From Mesorhizobium sp. M1B.F.Ca.ET.045.04.1.1 (GTDB lineage: Bacteria; Pseudomonadota; Alphaproteobacteria; Rhizobiales; Rhizobiaceae), in the NCBI RefSeq assembly GCF_003952465.1, contig NZ_CP034448.1, positions 5,929,001 through 5,993,000 on the forward strand: a DNA stretch of 64,000 nucleotides, given 5' to 3'. The notes below the pieces were generated by a model. It was not told the DNA's origin and did not search any database. It saw only the letters and a program-made list of their open reading frames with translations. This document shows positions 43,641 to 52,442 of the stretch, one piece after another. The translations under genes and the position numbers were made by a program. The stretch's first letter is position 1, and every line of letters begins with the position of its first letter.

Positions 43641-43735
43641 AGACACCGGATTTCTCAATAGAATCAAGGCGTGCTGAGAGCGCTTAGTGGGGCACGAAAG
43701 CAAAATTGGACAACGATATCAATTAGATACCGAAA

Positions 43736-43812
43736 TGGCGATCCCGGCAGGATTCGAACCTGCGACCATCGGCTTAGAAGGCCGGTGCTCTATCCAGCTG
43801 AGCTACGGGACC
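43736..43812 (-). tRNA. tRNA-Arg (anticodon TCT)
   Basis: A 77-base gene with encoded CCA at 43736-43738. The acceptor stem is GGTCCCG with CGGGATC (one G-T pair), the D-loop has AGCTCAGCTGGATAGAGC, and the T-arm GTTCGAATC. The anticodon TCT is complementary to 43776-43778. The 3' end faces the decarboxylase remnant. Confidence 0.96.
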
Positions 43813-43892
43813 GCTGGCCGGCCTGGGCCGGCTGATGTCACTATGCGGAGCCATTCTATCCAAGATGGATGGTTCGCTCCGATCTTTGTTTA

Positions 43893-43939
43893 CGCAATTC
43901 CGGACGGAAAACCGCTGCGCACTTTTCCTGGAATTGCTT
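43893..43939. repeat. gcaattcc...ggaattgc palindromic unit
   Basis: Another copy of the dispersed hairpin family (centre ggacggaaaaccgctgcgc), between tRNA-Arg and the end of the NDUFS4-like gene. Confidence 0.6.
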
Positions 43940-44243
43940 AGTGCGTCCAGGGCGTCCTGCGGTCATAGCGGAAATTGTCCGAATAGGAAATCTGCCGGCG
44001 CTTCGTCTCCTTCGGCTCCTCGACGCGGAAGGCGATGCCCTGCTTCTCGGCGTAGGCGACCGCCTCTTCCTTCGTGTCGAAGGTGAGCCGCACCTGGCTC
44101 AGCATGTCGCCCGAGGTCGTGTAGCCCATCAGCGGGTCGATCTTCTTGCGCTGGGCCGGATCGAACTCCAGCACCCAATGGCCGGTCTTAGCCTTGCCGG
44201 ACTGCATCGCGGTTTTGGCTGGGCTGAAAATGCGCGCGGACAT
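43938..44243 (-). CDS. NADH dehydrogenase accessory subunit, NDUFS4-like (ETC complex I subunit)
   Basis: A 101-residue protein of the ETC complex I / NDUFS4 family, the alphaproteobacterial counterpart of the mitochondrial 18-kDa subunit. ARIFSPAKTAMQSGKAKTGHWVLEFDP, the GYTTSGDMLSQVRLTFDTKEEAVAYAEKQGI core and the basic end are all present. It binds the peripheral arm of respiratory complex I. ATG 44243 has gaggtgg upstream; a longer in-frame version to 44363 lacks the family start. It is a stand-alone gene, as is usual in Rhizobiales. Confidence 0.87.
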   Translation of the reverse strand: MSARIFSPAKTAMQSGKAKTGHWVLEFDPAQRKKIDPLMGYTTSGDMLSQVRLTFDTKEEAVAYAEKQGIAFRVEEPKETKRRQISYSDNFRYDRRTPWTH

Positions 44244-44556
44244 GACCACCTCGTTGCCGCCCGACGACCGGGCACCTTTTTTGCGGCGCGCGTCCGAAAA
44301 GCCGGGTTGGAGCCTGAGGCCGCGCGCCAACCCGTCAATACTGTGCAATGGCGCCGCCCGCAAGCGGCCATGGCTTGCCGCGCGGTCACGGCCGGCAAGC
44401 GATCATGACCGATAGGGGGAACCACGCGCTGGCCCGGACATTAACGGAAAGTCAGGCGACCAGACCGGCCGCTCCAGCCATTCGTCTCGGCCCGCGGTGC
44501 GGGCCGAGTGCCGCGAAGCGTCGCCATTCCTCGTCAACAAGCCCGGACACTGCGCC

Positions 44557-45525
44557 ATGACCAAGACAACCGAACATCCCGTCCTGCAGCTGGCCGTGCT
44601 TGTCGGCAGCCTGCGCGTCCAGTCCTTCAGCCGCAAGATCGCCAAGGCGCTGGCTGCCCGCGCGCCGGACTCGCTGCGTTGCCGTTTTATCGAGATCGGC
44701 GAACTGCCTCTGTACAACGAGGATCTGGATGGCGACACGCCGCCCGCCGCCTGGTCGGCGTTCCGCGCCGCCATCAGGGGATGCGATGCGGTGCTGTTCG
44801 TGACGCCCGAATACAACCGTTCTATTCCCGGCTGCCTGAAGAACGCGCTCGATGTCGGCTCGCGACCGCCGGGCAAGAATGTCTTCAAGGGCCTGCCCGC
44901 CGGCGTCGTCAGCGTCACGCCGAATAAGCTCGGCGCTTTCGGCGCCAACCACGCGATACGGCAGACCTTCGTCTTCCTCGACATGCCGGTGATGCAGCAG
45001 CCGGAGGCCTATATCAGCAATGTCTCCGAGTTCCTCGACGCCAACGGCGCGGTGAAGAACGGCGACACCGCCGCCTTCCTGGAGAATTTCATGGGCGCCC
45101 TGGAGATCTGGATCAGAACCGTGCGGCCCGGCGGCTCGTCCTTCGACGCCTTCATGAAACAGCGCGAGAAGATCGCCGAGGACTATGTCAATGGCAACGC
45201 CACATCGCTGAAGGCGATCGTGACGCATAGCGAGCCGGCCACCTTCTTTTCGCCGCGCGGCGATCATCTCGAAGGCGCAAACGCGGTCGCCGGCCGCTAC
45301 GAGCGCGACGCCGCGAGCTTCCACGAAGGCGGCAGCACCGACCTCGAGGTGCTGCAAGCCTCAGCGAGCGGCGACCTCGCCTTCTGGACCGGACTGCAGC
45401 ATGCGAAGGCGCGCATGGGCAAGAACGGCCAACCCGCCGAGATGACCTTGCGTGTGACGGAGGTGTTCCGGCTGGAGGACGGCGCCTTCAAGCTGGTCCA
45501 CCGCCACGCTGACCCGGCTCACTAA
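44557..45525 (+). CDS. NADPH-dependent FMN reductase fused to a SnoaL/NTF2-like domain
   Basis: A 322-residue two-domain protein. Residues 8-190 are a flavodoxin-like NAD(P)H:FMN reductase: VLVGSLRVQSFSRKIAKAL binds the FMN phosphate, VTPEYNRSIPGCLKNALD is the second signature. Residues 200-322 form a SnoaL/DUF4440 alpha+beta barrel (QREKIAEDYVNGNATSLKAIV ... LRVTEVFRLEDGAFKLVHRHAD). The first domain would reduce flavins or quinones; the second is a small-molecule pocket of the NTF2 fold. No other gene is coupled to it. The fusion may bring a substrate close to the reduced flavin; this is inference. Confidence 0.8.
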   Translation: MTKTTEHPVLQLAVLVGSLRVQSFSRKIAKALAARAPDSLRCRFIEIGELPLYNEDLDGDTPPAAWSAFRAAIRGCDAVLFVTPEYNRSIPGCLKNALDVGSRPPGKNVFKGLPAGVVSVTPNKLGAFGANHAIRQTFVFLDMPVMQQPEAYISNVSEFLDANGAVKNGDTAAFLENFMGALEIWIRTVRPGGSSFDAFMKQREKIAEDYVNGNATSLKAIVTHSEPATFFSPRGDHLEGANAVAGRYERDAASFHEGGSTDLEVLQASASGDLAFWTGLQHAKARMGKNGQPAEMTLRVTEVFRLEDGAFKLVHRHADPAH

Positions 45526-45673
45526 GGCGCATTGATATTCAGGTGATGCCCGCCCGCAAATAGGCGCTCAATCAAGCCCGCGACACAATGCCGGGGCTCT
45601 TTGCAACCGCGGCCTATTCCTATTGCCTCGTCGGCGGCATATGTCGGATACACGGTCGTGGCATCTGACCGCC

Positions 45674-46870
45674 ATGACGACGACAAAGACAAAAATGGGC
45701 ATAGAAGCGGAAATCTCGTCGGATTGGACCGGCGAGCCGGCGATCCTCGAAGGCGCAATCGTGATCGGTGCCGGTGCGGCGGGATTGGCGGCGGCGTACG
45801 CATTGATCGAGGCCGGGATCGCCACCGAGATCCTCGAGCGTGAGGGACGGCTGGCCGAGCCCTGGCACCGCCGCCATGAGAACCTGCATCTCAACACGCA
45901 TCGCGACCTCTCGACGCTGCCCGGCGTTTCCTTTCCGAAAGGCACGCCTGCCTTTCCGCACCGCAGCGCGGTGATCCGCCTCTTCAACGATTTCGCCCAG
46001 ACGCACCGCCTGCCGATCGCCTTTGGCGTCATCGTCGAGGATATCGAATTCCGCGGCGACCACTGGCTGGTCAAGACCAGCATGGGGCGGCGCGCGGCAC
46101 GGCATGTGGTGATCGCCACCGGGCGCGACCGGCAGCCCTTCATCCCGGCCTGGAAAGGCATGAAGGATTTTTCGGGCAAGATCATCCATTCGGCGCATTT
46201 CGGCCGGGCGGGAAATTATGCCGGGAAAAAAGTGCTGGTGGTCGGCGCCGGTAATTCCGGCTTCGACGCGCTCAACCATCTTTCCGGCGCCGAGACGGGG
46301 CAGATGTGGCTCGCGGCGCGCAACGGGCCTTCGCTCTTGCCCAAGCGCATCGGCAAGGTCGCCGTGCATCGCTTCTCGCCCGTCATGGCGAGCCTGCCGG
46401 CCAGGCTGGCGGACGCGGTGATGGCGGCGACGCAGCGGCTGGTCTTCGGCGACCTCAAGAAATTCGGACTGCCCCCTGCCCCGTCGGGCGGCGCCAGCCG
46501 CCTCGGCTCGGACTATACGGCGATCGCCGCCGACGACGGCGCGGTCGATGCGATCAAGGCCGGCCGCATCATCGTCGTGCCGCAGGTCAAGGAATTCAGG
46601 CACGACAGCGTCGTTCTCGAAAACGGCCAGGCGATCGCGCCCGACATCGTCATTGCCGCCACCGGCTACCGCACCGGACTGGAAACGATGGTGGGCAGGC
46701 TCGGCGTGCTCGACGCCAAGGGCGTGCCGCTGTTCAACAGCGCGGCCAGCGATCCGAAATTGCCGGGCCTCTGGTTCACCGGTATGCGGCCGAGCATTCG
46801 CGGCTGCTTCGCCAATGCCCGCATCCAGGGTGCGGCGATCGCCCGCAGGATTGCCGGGCGAAAGCGCTGA
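45674..46870 (+). CDS. Flavin-containing monooxygenase, YUCCA-like
   Basis: A 398-residue flavoprotein monooxygenase. The FAD motif is IVIGAGAAGLAAAYAL; VLVVGAGNSGFDALNHL is the NADPH motif; IVIAATGYRTGLETM is the ATGY-type motif shared by FMOs and Baeyer-Villiger enzymes. Similar proteins include plant YUCCA indole-3-pyruvate monooxygenases, so auxin synthesis is conceivable but unproven. ATG 45674 is my choice; in-frame ATGs at 45623, 45641 and 45695 cannot be excluded, since no clear ribosome site decides. Confidence 0.8.
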   Translation: MTTTKTKMGIEAEISSDWTGEPAILEGAIVIGAGAAGLAAAYALIEAGIATEILEREGRLAEPWHRRHENLHLNTHRDLSTLPGVSFPKGTPAFPHRSAVIRLFNDFAQTHRLPIAFGVIVEDIEFRGDHWLVKTSMGRRAARHVVIATGRDRQPFIPAWKGMKDFSGKIIHSAHFGRAGNYAGKKVLVVGAGNSGFDALNHLSGAETGQMWLAARNGPSLLPKRIGKVAVHRFSPVMASLPARLADAVMAATQRLVFGDLKKFGLPPAPSGGASRLGSDYTAIAADDGAVDAIKAGRIIVVPQVKEFRHDSVVLENGQAIAPDIVIAATGYRTGLETMVGRLGVLDAKGVPLFNSAASDPKLPGLWFTGMRPSIRGCFANARIQGAAIARRIAGRKR

Positions 46871-46945
46871 GGCGCCATTTCTGCGTGTGAAGCTTCCGTT
46901 TTTGGGTTGCCTTCCGGGCCAGGGAACCCTATACGCCGCGAGCGT

Positions 46946-47022
46946 CGGAGTGTAGCGCAGCCTGGTAGCGCACCTGATTTGGGATCAGGGGGTCGCGTGT
47001 TCGAATCACGCCACTCCGACCA
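46946..47022 (+). tRNA. tRNA-Pro (anticodon TGG)
   Basis: A 77-base gene with encoded CCA at 47020-47022. Acceptor stem CGGAGTG with CACTCCG, T-arm GTGTTCGAATCAC, anticodon TGG at 46980-46982. It reads toward the fragment at 47041. Confidence 0.96.
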
Positions 47023-47040
47023 GTTTTCTCAGCATGCCAC

Positions 47041-47292
47041 ATGTGGGTCGCGCAGCCGGCGCAGCTCAGTCCGGGCCAGAAGGGTTCGGCCGTGGTCGTC
47101 GCTATCCTCGAGCGGGACAATTGGACAGCCAACACCGATGTCATCGTGGCGGTCGATGTCGCCAGGCGGCGCCTGACCTGGGTGCCGCGCGACCTGTGGT
47201 CGCCCCTTATCCGCGTCGGCAAGATGGTTCTCATCCCGCGCAAGCCAAAGCCGTGGTGGAGGCAGCAGCTGCACCGGCTGCGGCAAGGCTGA
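47041..47292 (+). pseudogene. Probable fragment of an LCP-like protein
   Basis: An 83-codon frame that starts 18 bases after tRNA-Pro. The stretch NTDVIVAVDVARRRLTWVPRDLW resembles the core strand pair of LytR-CpsA-Psr proteins (D-T-hydrophobic ... IPRDL), but the following catalytic Arg-rich part and any membrane anchor are missing. I read it as a decayed fragment; a small unrelated gene is possible. Confidence 0.4.
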
Positions 47293-47385
47293 GGATGGGC
47301 GGATCCGCCGGCTGCGCCGCGGTCTTGCGCGTTGACGTCATTCCTTGGCCGGGAACCCTGCCCAGCCTTTGCAAGTTTTATTGCC

Positions 47386-47712
47386 ATGGCTGACACCCCG
47401 ACCATCGCGCGCATCTGGCGCGGCAGAACCTTGCCCGAGAAGGCCGACGCCTATGAAGCCTATAATTACGAGGTCGGCATCAAGCCGCTGATCGAAAAGG
47501 CGCTGGGTGTCCAGACGTTTCGCGAGGACACGCCGACCTATTCGGAGTTCGTGACGATCTCCTATTGGGAGAGCATCGAGGCCATGGGACGCTTCACCGG
47601 CGGCGGTCCGACCGAGGTCCACCATCTCGATCGCGACGCGGAATTCCTGATCGAACTGCCGAAGAGCGTGCAGGTGCTGCGCCTGCTCGCCAGCCATGGC
47701 AATACGGGCTGA
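47386..47712 (+). CDS. Small antibiotic-biosynthesis-monooxygenase-like (ABM fold) protein
   Basis: A 108-residue protein of dimeric ferredoxin-like fold: TIARIWRGRTLPEKADAYEAYNYEVGIKPLIEKALGVQTFRED, then TYSEFVTISYWESIEAMGRFTG. Family members are monooxygenases or haem-degrading enzymes, but several are of unknown activity. ATG 47386 sits just before the conserved start. It converges on hdaA. Confidence 0.62.
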   Translation: MADTPTIARIWRGRTLPEKADAYEAYNYEVGIKPLIEKALGVQTFREDTPTYSEFVTISYWESIEAMGRFTGGGPTEVHHLDRDAEFLIELPKSVQVLRLLASHGNTG

Positions 47713-47899
47713 GCCGCAAGTAAACCCGCCGGGCGAGCCCCCAACAACCTCGAGCCCGGCGAGCCTACAACCCGATCTGGAACGCGATCGGGACCGGGAT
47801 CAACCGGCATTTCGTGCGTTGCAAGATGGATGCCAGCAGGATCGTCCCGGAATGGGACAACGGTCGGCGATCTTCTCTCCTTGTGGAAGAAGGTGGGAG

Positions 47900-48604
47900 C
47901 TAAATATCGAACTCGCCCTGCCCTTCGTCCATGGCGCTGACGGTTTCGGCGGCGAGAGCGCGGGTGATCGGCGTCTTGCGTTCGAGCGCCGCGCGGTCGA
48001 GGCGTTCGACGACCCGCATCGCGGTCGCCAGCGAACGCTCGATGCGCCGCACCAGATATTGCACGACATGCTGCTCGACCTCGACCTGGCGGTCGGCGAA
48101 CAGCTTTGTGATGACGCCGGCGAGCAGCAGGTCGTCCGGCTCGTGTATCTCGACCGTCGCCGCCGCCTTCAGCCGCGAGATGAGGTCGGGCAGCGCGACG
48201 CGCCAGGCGGAGGGAAAACGCCGCGCTGTCAGAAGCAGCGTGGAGCCGGCGCCGCGCACGGTGTTGATCAGGTGGAACAGACCTTGCTCGTCGATTGGCC
48301 CCCTGTCGATGTCGTCGATGAGCGCGGGTCTGGCGCCAAGGCCGGCGATGTGCTCGCCGATCCTGCCGGGATCGATGGCCACCGCACCGGCGTGTGTCTG
48401 CCAGATCTGGGCAAGGTGCGTCTTGCCGGAACCCGGAGGGCCAGCCAGCACCACCACCGGCGAGGGCCAGTCCGGCCAGCGGTCGACAAGCGCCGCGGCC
48501 TCAGCGTTCGTGCCGGAGACGACGAGCTCGTCGCGCGAATAGCCGGTGCCGTGGCCTAGGTCGAGCGGCAGTTGGCGCGGCGGATCGGATCTATGATCGG
48601 ACAT
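47900..48604 (-). CDS. hdaA: HdaA, DnaA regulatory inactivator
   Basis: A 234-residue DnaA-like AAA+ protein without the DnaA DNA-binding domain. Its N-terminus carries QLPLDL (residues 11-16), the motif that docks on the DNA polymerase III beta clamp; VVVLAGPPGSGKTHLAQIW is Walker A, PALIDDIDR the Walker B equivalent, and LISRLKAAATVEIHEPDD the sensor region. With the clamp it stimulates ATP hydrolysis by DnaA and prevents re-initiation. ATG 48604 starts just before the clamp motif. It closes an operon of a CDP-alcohol transferase and an AI-2E-type exporter. Confidence 0.92.
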   Translation of the reverse strand: MSDHRSDPPRQLPLDLGHGTGYSRDELVVSGTNAEAAALVDRWPDWPSPVVVLAGPPGSGKTHLAQIWQTHAGAVAIDPGRIGEHIAGLGARPALIDDIDRGPIDEQGLFHLINTVRGAGSTLLLTARRFPSAWRVALPDLISRLKAAATVEIHEPDDLLLAGVITKLFADRQVEVEQHVVQYLVRRIERSLATAMRVVERLDRAALERKTPITRALAAETVSAMDEGQGEFDI

Positions 48605-48605
48605 T

Positions 48606-49781
48606 TCAACCACGCGGCGAACGATGGCCGCCGCCGCGATCCGCCGGCAGCGGCGGCGTGGGCTCGGTGGCATGGCCCTTGTAAAGCGGCGATTCCAGAT
48701 AGCGGGAAATCGCAAAGCGCACCAGCACCGCGATGGCCGCCGAAGCCGGCACCGCGATCAAAAGGCCGACGAAGCCGAACAGCGCGCCGAAGGCGAACAG
48801 CGCGAACATCAGCCAGACCGGATGCAGGCCGACGCTTTTGCCGACCAGCCGCGGCTGCAGGATGTTGCCCTCGATGAACTGGCCGACGAAGAACACGCAG
48901 GCCACCGCCACGATCATCGCCCAGTCGGGCCAGAATTGAACGAAGGCGACGCCGACGGCAAGCACCAGCCCTGTCAGCGAGCCGACATAAGGGATGAAGG
49001 AGATCAGCCCGGCGAAGAAGCCGATGAGGATGGCGAAGTTCAGCCCGGTCAGCGTCAGGCCCGTGGCGTACATGCCGCCGAGCACAAGGCAGAGCGTGCC
49101 CTGCCCGCGTACGAAGCCGGCTGTGGCGGTGTTGATGTCGCGGGCGAGCGCTCTGACGGTTTCGACATAGTCGCGCGGCACCCAGCTGTCGACCACGGCC
49201 ACCATGCGGTCCCAATCGAGCAGCATGTAGAAGGCGACGACCGGGGTGACGACGAAGAGGCTGACGACCGAGACCAGCGCCACGCCCGAGCTCCAGATCG
49301 AGGTGAAGACCGTGGTCAACAGGCTGAAGCCGGAGGTGAGCAGCGAGTTCAGCCCGTCGCGCAGGCCGGCGGCGTTGACGCCAAAACGCTGCTCCAGCCA
49401 TTTCGGGTCGAAGCTGGTGATCAGCGACTGCAGGCGCGTGAGATATTCCGGCAGCTTGCGGGCGAAATCGGCCATCTGGGTCGCCAGCACCGGCACCAGG
49501 ATGACGAAGGCGAGCACGACGACGACGATGAAGGCGATGAGGATCACCACCGTCGCCATCAGCCGGGAAAGTCCCAGCCGCTCCAGTCGATCGGCGACCG
49601 GATCGAGGAAATAGGCCAGCACCATGCCGGCGACGAAGGGCAGCAGGATGCCCGAGAAGACGTAGAGGAACAGCGCCAGGAGCACGGCGACGATCAGCCA
49701 GAACGCGATCTGGCGGCGCAACGCGGTCGATGCCGCGGCCGTCCAGGCTTCGCTGTCAGGTGCCCGTCTTGGAACTGCCAT
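48606..49781 (-). CDS. AI-2E/PerM-family transporter
   Basis: A 391-residue inner-membrane protein of the AI-2 exporter superfamily with about eight spans (RRQIAFWLIVAVLLALFLYVFSGILLPFVAGMVLAYFLDPVADRL is the typical start; FIPYVGSLTGLVLAVGVAFVQF and GNILQPRLVGKSVGLHPVWLMFALFAFGALFGFVGLLIAVPASAAIAVLV near the end). PerM-like members export quorum signals or peptides. Start: ATG 49781 with gaagg nearby; an ATG at 49799 is also in frame. Both lie inside the end of the transferase gene, so translation is coupled. Confidence 0.85.
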   Translation of the reverse strand: MAVPRRAPDSEAWTAAASTALRRQIAFWLIVAVLLALFLYVFSGILLPFVAGMVLAYFLDPVADRLERLGLSRLMATVVILIAFIVVVVLAFVILVPVLATQMADFARKLPEYLTRLQSLITSFDPKWLEQRFGVNAAGLRDGLNSLLTSGFSLLTTVFTSIWSSGVALVSVVSLFVVTPVVAFYMLLDWDRMVAVVDSWVPRDYVETVRALARDINTATAGFVRGQGTLCLVLGGMYATGLTLTGLNFAILIGFFAGLISFIPYVGSLTGLVLAVGVAFVQFWPDWAMIVAVACVFFVGQFIEGNILQPRLVGKSVGLHPVWLMFALFAFGALFGFVGLLIAVPASAAIAVLVRFAISRYLESPLYKGHATEPTPPLPADRGGGHRSPRG

Positions 49782-50328
49782 TCTGGGAGCCTTCGCCATA
49801 GCCGCTCATATGCCTTAGCCAGGCCACGAGATAGGCCGCGGCCGAAGCCACGGTCAAGACCCCGGACAGCAATATGAGCGCCGGGCGGAGCGGATCGAGA
49901 TGGACGGAAAAGGCAAGCTCGCCCAGCACCAGCGCCGCCAGCGCGATCTGCACGGCGGTGTTCATCTTGGACACGAAGAGCGGCTTCATCTCGACCGGAT
50001 GCGCCATCACGCTGGACAAAAGAACGGCGCAGATGATCAGTCCATCGCGCGACACCATGGTCACGACAAGCCAGAGCGGCAGCTCGCCGGCAAAGCCCAT
50101 GACGACGAACACCGAGACCAGGAGAAGCTTGTCCGCCATCGGGTCGAGATAGGCGCCGAGCCGCGAGGACAACTGATAGCGGCGGGCGATGAAGCCGTCG
50201 ACGCCGTCGGAGAGGCCGGCGACAAGGAAGCCGGCAAAGGCCCAGTCCCAACGCGCCTGCAGCATCGCCAGCACCACCGCGGGCACCAGCAGCAGCCGCA
50301 TGATCGTGATCATGTTGGGTATGGTCAC
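49756..50328 (-). CDS. CDP-alcohol phosphatidyltransferase (PgsA-like)
   Basis: A 190-residue membrane enzyme of the CDP-alcohol transferase family. The active-site motif DG-x2-AR-x8-G-x3-D-x3-D is complete: LSDGVDGFIARRYQLSSRLGAYLDPMADK. Such enzymes make phosphatidylglycerophosphate, phosphatidylserine or cardiolipin. The start is GTG 50328 (VTIPNMITIMRLLLVP). First gene of an operon with the AI-2E-type exporter and hdaA, divergent from purM, an arrangement common in Rhizobiales. Whether it is the PGP synthase or a paralogue is not decided. Confidence 0.85.
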   Translation of the reverse strand: MTIPNMITIMRLLLVPAVVLAMLQARWDWAFAGFLVAGLSDGVDGFIARRYQLSSRLGAYLDPMADKLLLVSVFVVMGFAGELPLWLVVTMVSRDGLIICAVLLSSVMAHPVEMKPLFVSKMNTAVQIALAALVLGELAFSVHLDPLRPALILLSGVLTVASAAAYLVAWLRHMSGYGEGSQNGSSKTGT

Positions 50329-50400
50329 CGCTTGTCCCGTCGTGGCGTGTTTTGGAAATAGATGATGGAGATGAGAGGGACGCGCAAGGGAGGAAGCTGC

Positions 50401-50558
50401 TGATCTCCCCCACGTGGGGGGAGATGGCCGGCAGGCCAGAGGGGGGCGCATCACGTAGAGCGCCGATGTCGTCTGTCGTCGAGTAAGGCGCTGGCGCTCC
50501 ACGCGAGGCGACCCCCTCTGTCGCCTTCGGCGACATCTCCCCCTCAAGGGGGAGATTG
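50401..50558. repeat. tctccccc/gggggaga palindromic repeat pair
   Basis: Left half tctcccccacgtggggggaga, right half tctccccctcaagggggaga, with gcgaggcgaccccctctgtcgcc between. It fills most of the divergent gap between the CDP-alcohol transferase and purM. Confidence 0.7.
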
Positions 50559-50629
50559 GCTCTCACGCGCCTTGCTCCCCGAAACCATTCATGCGAAGAG
50601 CCCGCAATGGAAACAGGGACGAGCCGAAG

Positions 50630-51709
50630 ATGAGCAAGGGCGATAAGGCCAAGCGCAAGAACGGGCTCACCTATGCCGAGGCGGGCGTCGATATCGATGC
50701 CGGCAACCTGATGGTCGAGAAGATCAAGCCGCTGGTGCGCGCGACGCGCCGGCCGGGCGCCGATGGCGAGATCGGCGGCTTCGGCGGCCTGTTCGACTTG
50801 AAGGCAGCCGGCTTCACCGACCCGGTGCTGGTCGCGGCCAATGACGGCGTCGGCACCAAGCTCAAGATCGCCATCGATTCCGGCAAGCACGACACGATCG
50901 GCATCGACCTCGTCGCCATGTGCGTCAACGACATCGTCGTGCAGGGCGCGGAGCCGCTGTTCTTCCTCGATTATTTCGCCACCGGCAAACTCGATCCCGA
51001 CCAGGGCGCTTCGATCGTCGGCGGCATCGCGCAGGGCTGCCGGCAGGCCGGCTGCGCGCTGATCGGCGGCGAGACGGCCGAGATGCCCGGCATGTATCAC
51101 GACAAGGACTACGACCTTGCCGGCTTCGCCGTGGGCGCGGCCGAGCGCGGCCAGTTGCTTCCGACCGACGACATCGTCGAGGGCGACGTGCTGCTCGGTC
51201 TCGCCTCCTCCGGGCTGCATTCCAACGGCTTTTCGCTGGTGCGCCGGATCATCGCCGCGAGCGGGCTTGGCTGGACCGATCCGGCGCCATTCAACGAGGA
51301 GCTGAGCCTCGCCGAAGCACTGCTCGAGCCGACGCGCATCTATGTGAAGTCGATCCTGAAGGCGATCCGCAACACGCATGGCATCAAGGCGCTGGCCCAC
51401 ATCACCGGCGGCGGTTTTCCGGAAAACATCCCGCGCGTGCTGCCCAAGGATTTTTCGGCCGAGCTCGACCTCGAGGCGATCGACGTGCCGCCGGTGTTCT
51501 CGTGGCTGGCCAAGACCGGCGGCGTCGCGCCGGAAGAGATGATGCGCACCTTCAACTGCGGCATCGGCATGATCCTGGCCGTCGCTTCCGGCCAGGCGGC
51601 GCAGGTTGCGGCGGTGCTGCAGGAAGCCGGCGAGACGGTGACGCCGATCGGCCGCATCGTGCCGCGCCGCGACGCCGGCGTCATCTATCGGGGCTCGATC
51701 GGCCTATGA
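50630..51709 (+). CDS. purM: Phosphoribosylformylglycinamidine cyclo-ligase (PurM)
   Basis: A 359-residue AIR synthetase, which makes aminoimidazole ribotide from FGAM and ATP in purine synthesis. LTYAEAGVDIDAGNLMVEKIKP is the N-terminus; VAANDGVGTKLKIA, GIDLVAMCVNDIVVQGAEPLFFLDYFATGKLD and GGETAEMPGMY are the ATP- and substrate-binding motifs. ATG 50630 is used; the natural family start lies close to it. It overlaps purN by four bases (ATGA). Confidence 0.95.
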   Translation: MSKGDKAKRKNGLTYAEAGVDIDAGNLMVEKIKPLVRATRRPGADGEIGGFGGLFDLKAAGFTDPVLVAANDGVGTKLKIAIDSGKHDTIGIDLVAMCVNDIVVQGAEPLFFLDYFATGKLDPDQGASIVGGIAQGCRQAGCALIGGETAEMPGMYHDKDYDLAGFAVGAAERGQLLPTDDIVEGDVLLGLASSGLHSNGFSLVRRIIAASGLGWTDPAPFNEELSLAEALLEPTRIYVKSILKAIRNTHGIKALAHITGGGFPENIPRVLPKDFSAELDLEAIDVPPVFSWLAKTGGVAPEEMMRTFNCGIGMILAVASGQAAQVAAVLQEAGETVTPIGRIVPRRDAGVIYRGSIGL

Positions 51710-52413
51710 GCAGGAAACGCACGGTCGTCCTGATCTCGGGGCGCGGCTCCAACATGACGGCGCTGATTGCGGCGGCGTCCGACCCGACCTATCCGGCCGA
51801 GATCGTCGGCGTGATTTCCGACCGGGCGAACGCCGCCGGGCTCGGGATCGCGCAGTCGCGCGGCATCGCCACCAAGGTCATCCAGCGCGCCGACCATCCG
51901 AGCAAGGACGCCTATGACGCGGCGATCGATGCCGCGCTTGCCGGCTTCGGCGCCGAGATCGTGGCTTTGGCCGGTTATATGCGCATCCTCGGCCGCGGCC
52001 TGGTCGAGAAATGGCAGGGGCGCATGATCAACATCCACCCTGCCCTGCTGCCGGCGTTCAAGGGGCTGGACACGCATGCGCGCGCCATCCGCGCCGGTGT
52101 GCGCATCCATGGCTGCTCCGTGCATTTCGTCACGCCCGAGATGGATGACGGCCCGATCATCGCCCAGGCCGCCGTGCCGGTGATGGTCGGCGACAATGAG
52201 GACACGCTTGCCGCGCGAGTGCTGAAGGTGGAGCACCGGCTCTACCCGCTGGCGCTGGGTCTCGTCGCCGAAGGCAAGGCGCGCATGGAAAAGGGCCACA
52301 CCGTCTTTGCCCATTTCGCCGACGACGCCGACAACGCCACCTCGGTGGTGATGGCGCCGGACCCGCTGCGCGAGGAAACCGACCTCGAGCAGTTGGCGCG
52401 GATCACGCCGTAG
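51706..52413 (+). CDS. purN: Phosphoribosylglycinamide formyltransferase (PurN)
   Basis: A 235-residue GAR transformylase using 10-formyl-tetrahydrofolate. VVLISGRGSNMTALI is the phosphate-binding loop; MINIHPALLPAFKGLDTHARAIRAGVRIHGCSVHFV contains the catalytic Asn, His and the DTH-type motif, and EMDDGPIIAQAAVPV the catalytic Asp. About 20 residues longer at the C-terminus than E. coli PurN. Its start overlaps the end of purM. Confidence 0.95.
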   Translation: MSRKRTVVLISGRGSNMTALIAAASDPTYPAEIVGVISDRANAAGLGIAQSRGIATKVIQRADHPSKDAYDAAIDAALAGFGAEIVALAGYMRILGRGLVEKWQGRMINIHPALLPAFKGLDTHARAIRAGVRIHGCSVHFVTPEMDDGPIIAQAAVPVMVGDNEDTLAARVLKVEHRLYPLALGLVAEGKARMEKGHTVFAHFADDADNATSVVMAPDPLREETDLEQLARITP

Positions 52414-52442
52414 TTCGAGGGCGCCAATCAGGATCTGAAGCC

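Noticed and set aside
48606..49781. AI-2E exporter as evidence for quorum signalling
   Set aside because: The family name is historical; no luxS or signal synthase gene is in the window.
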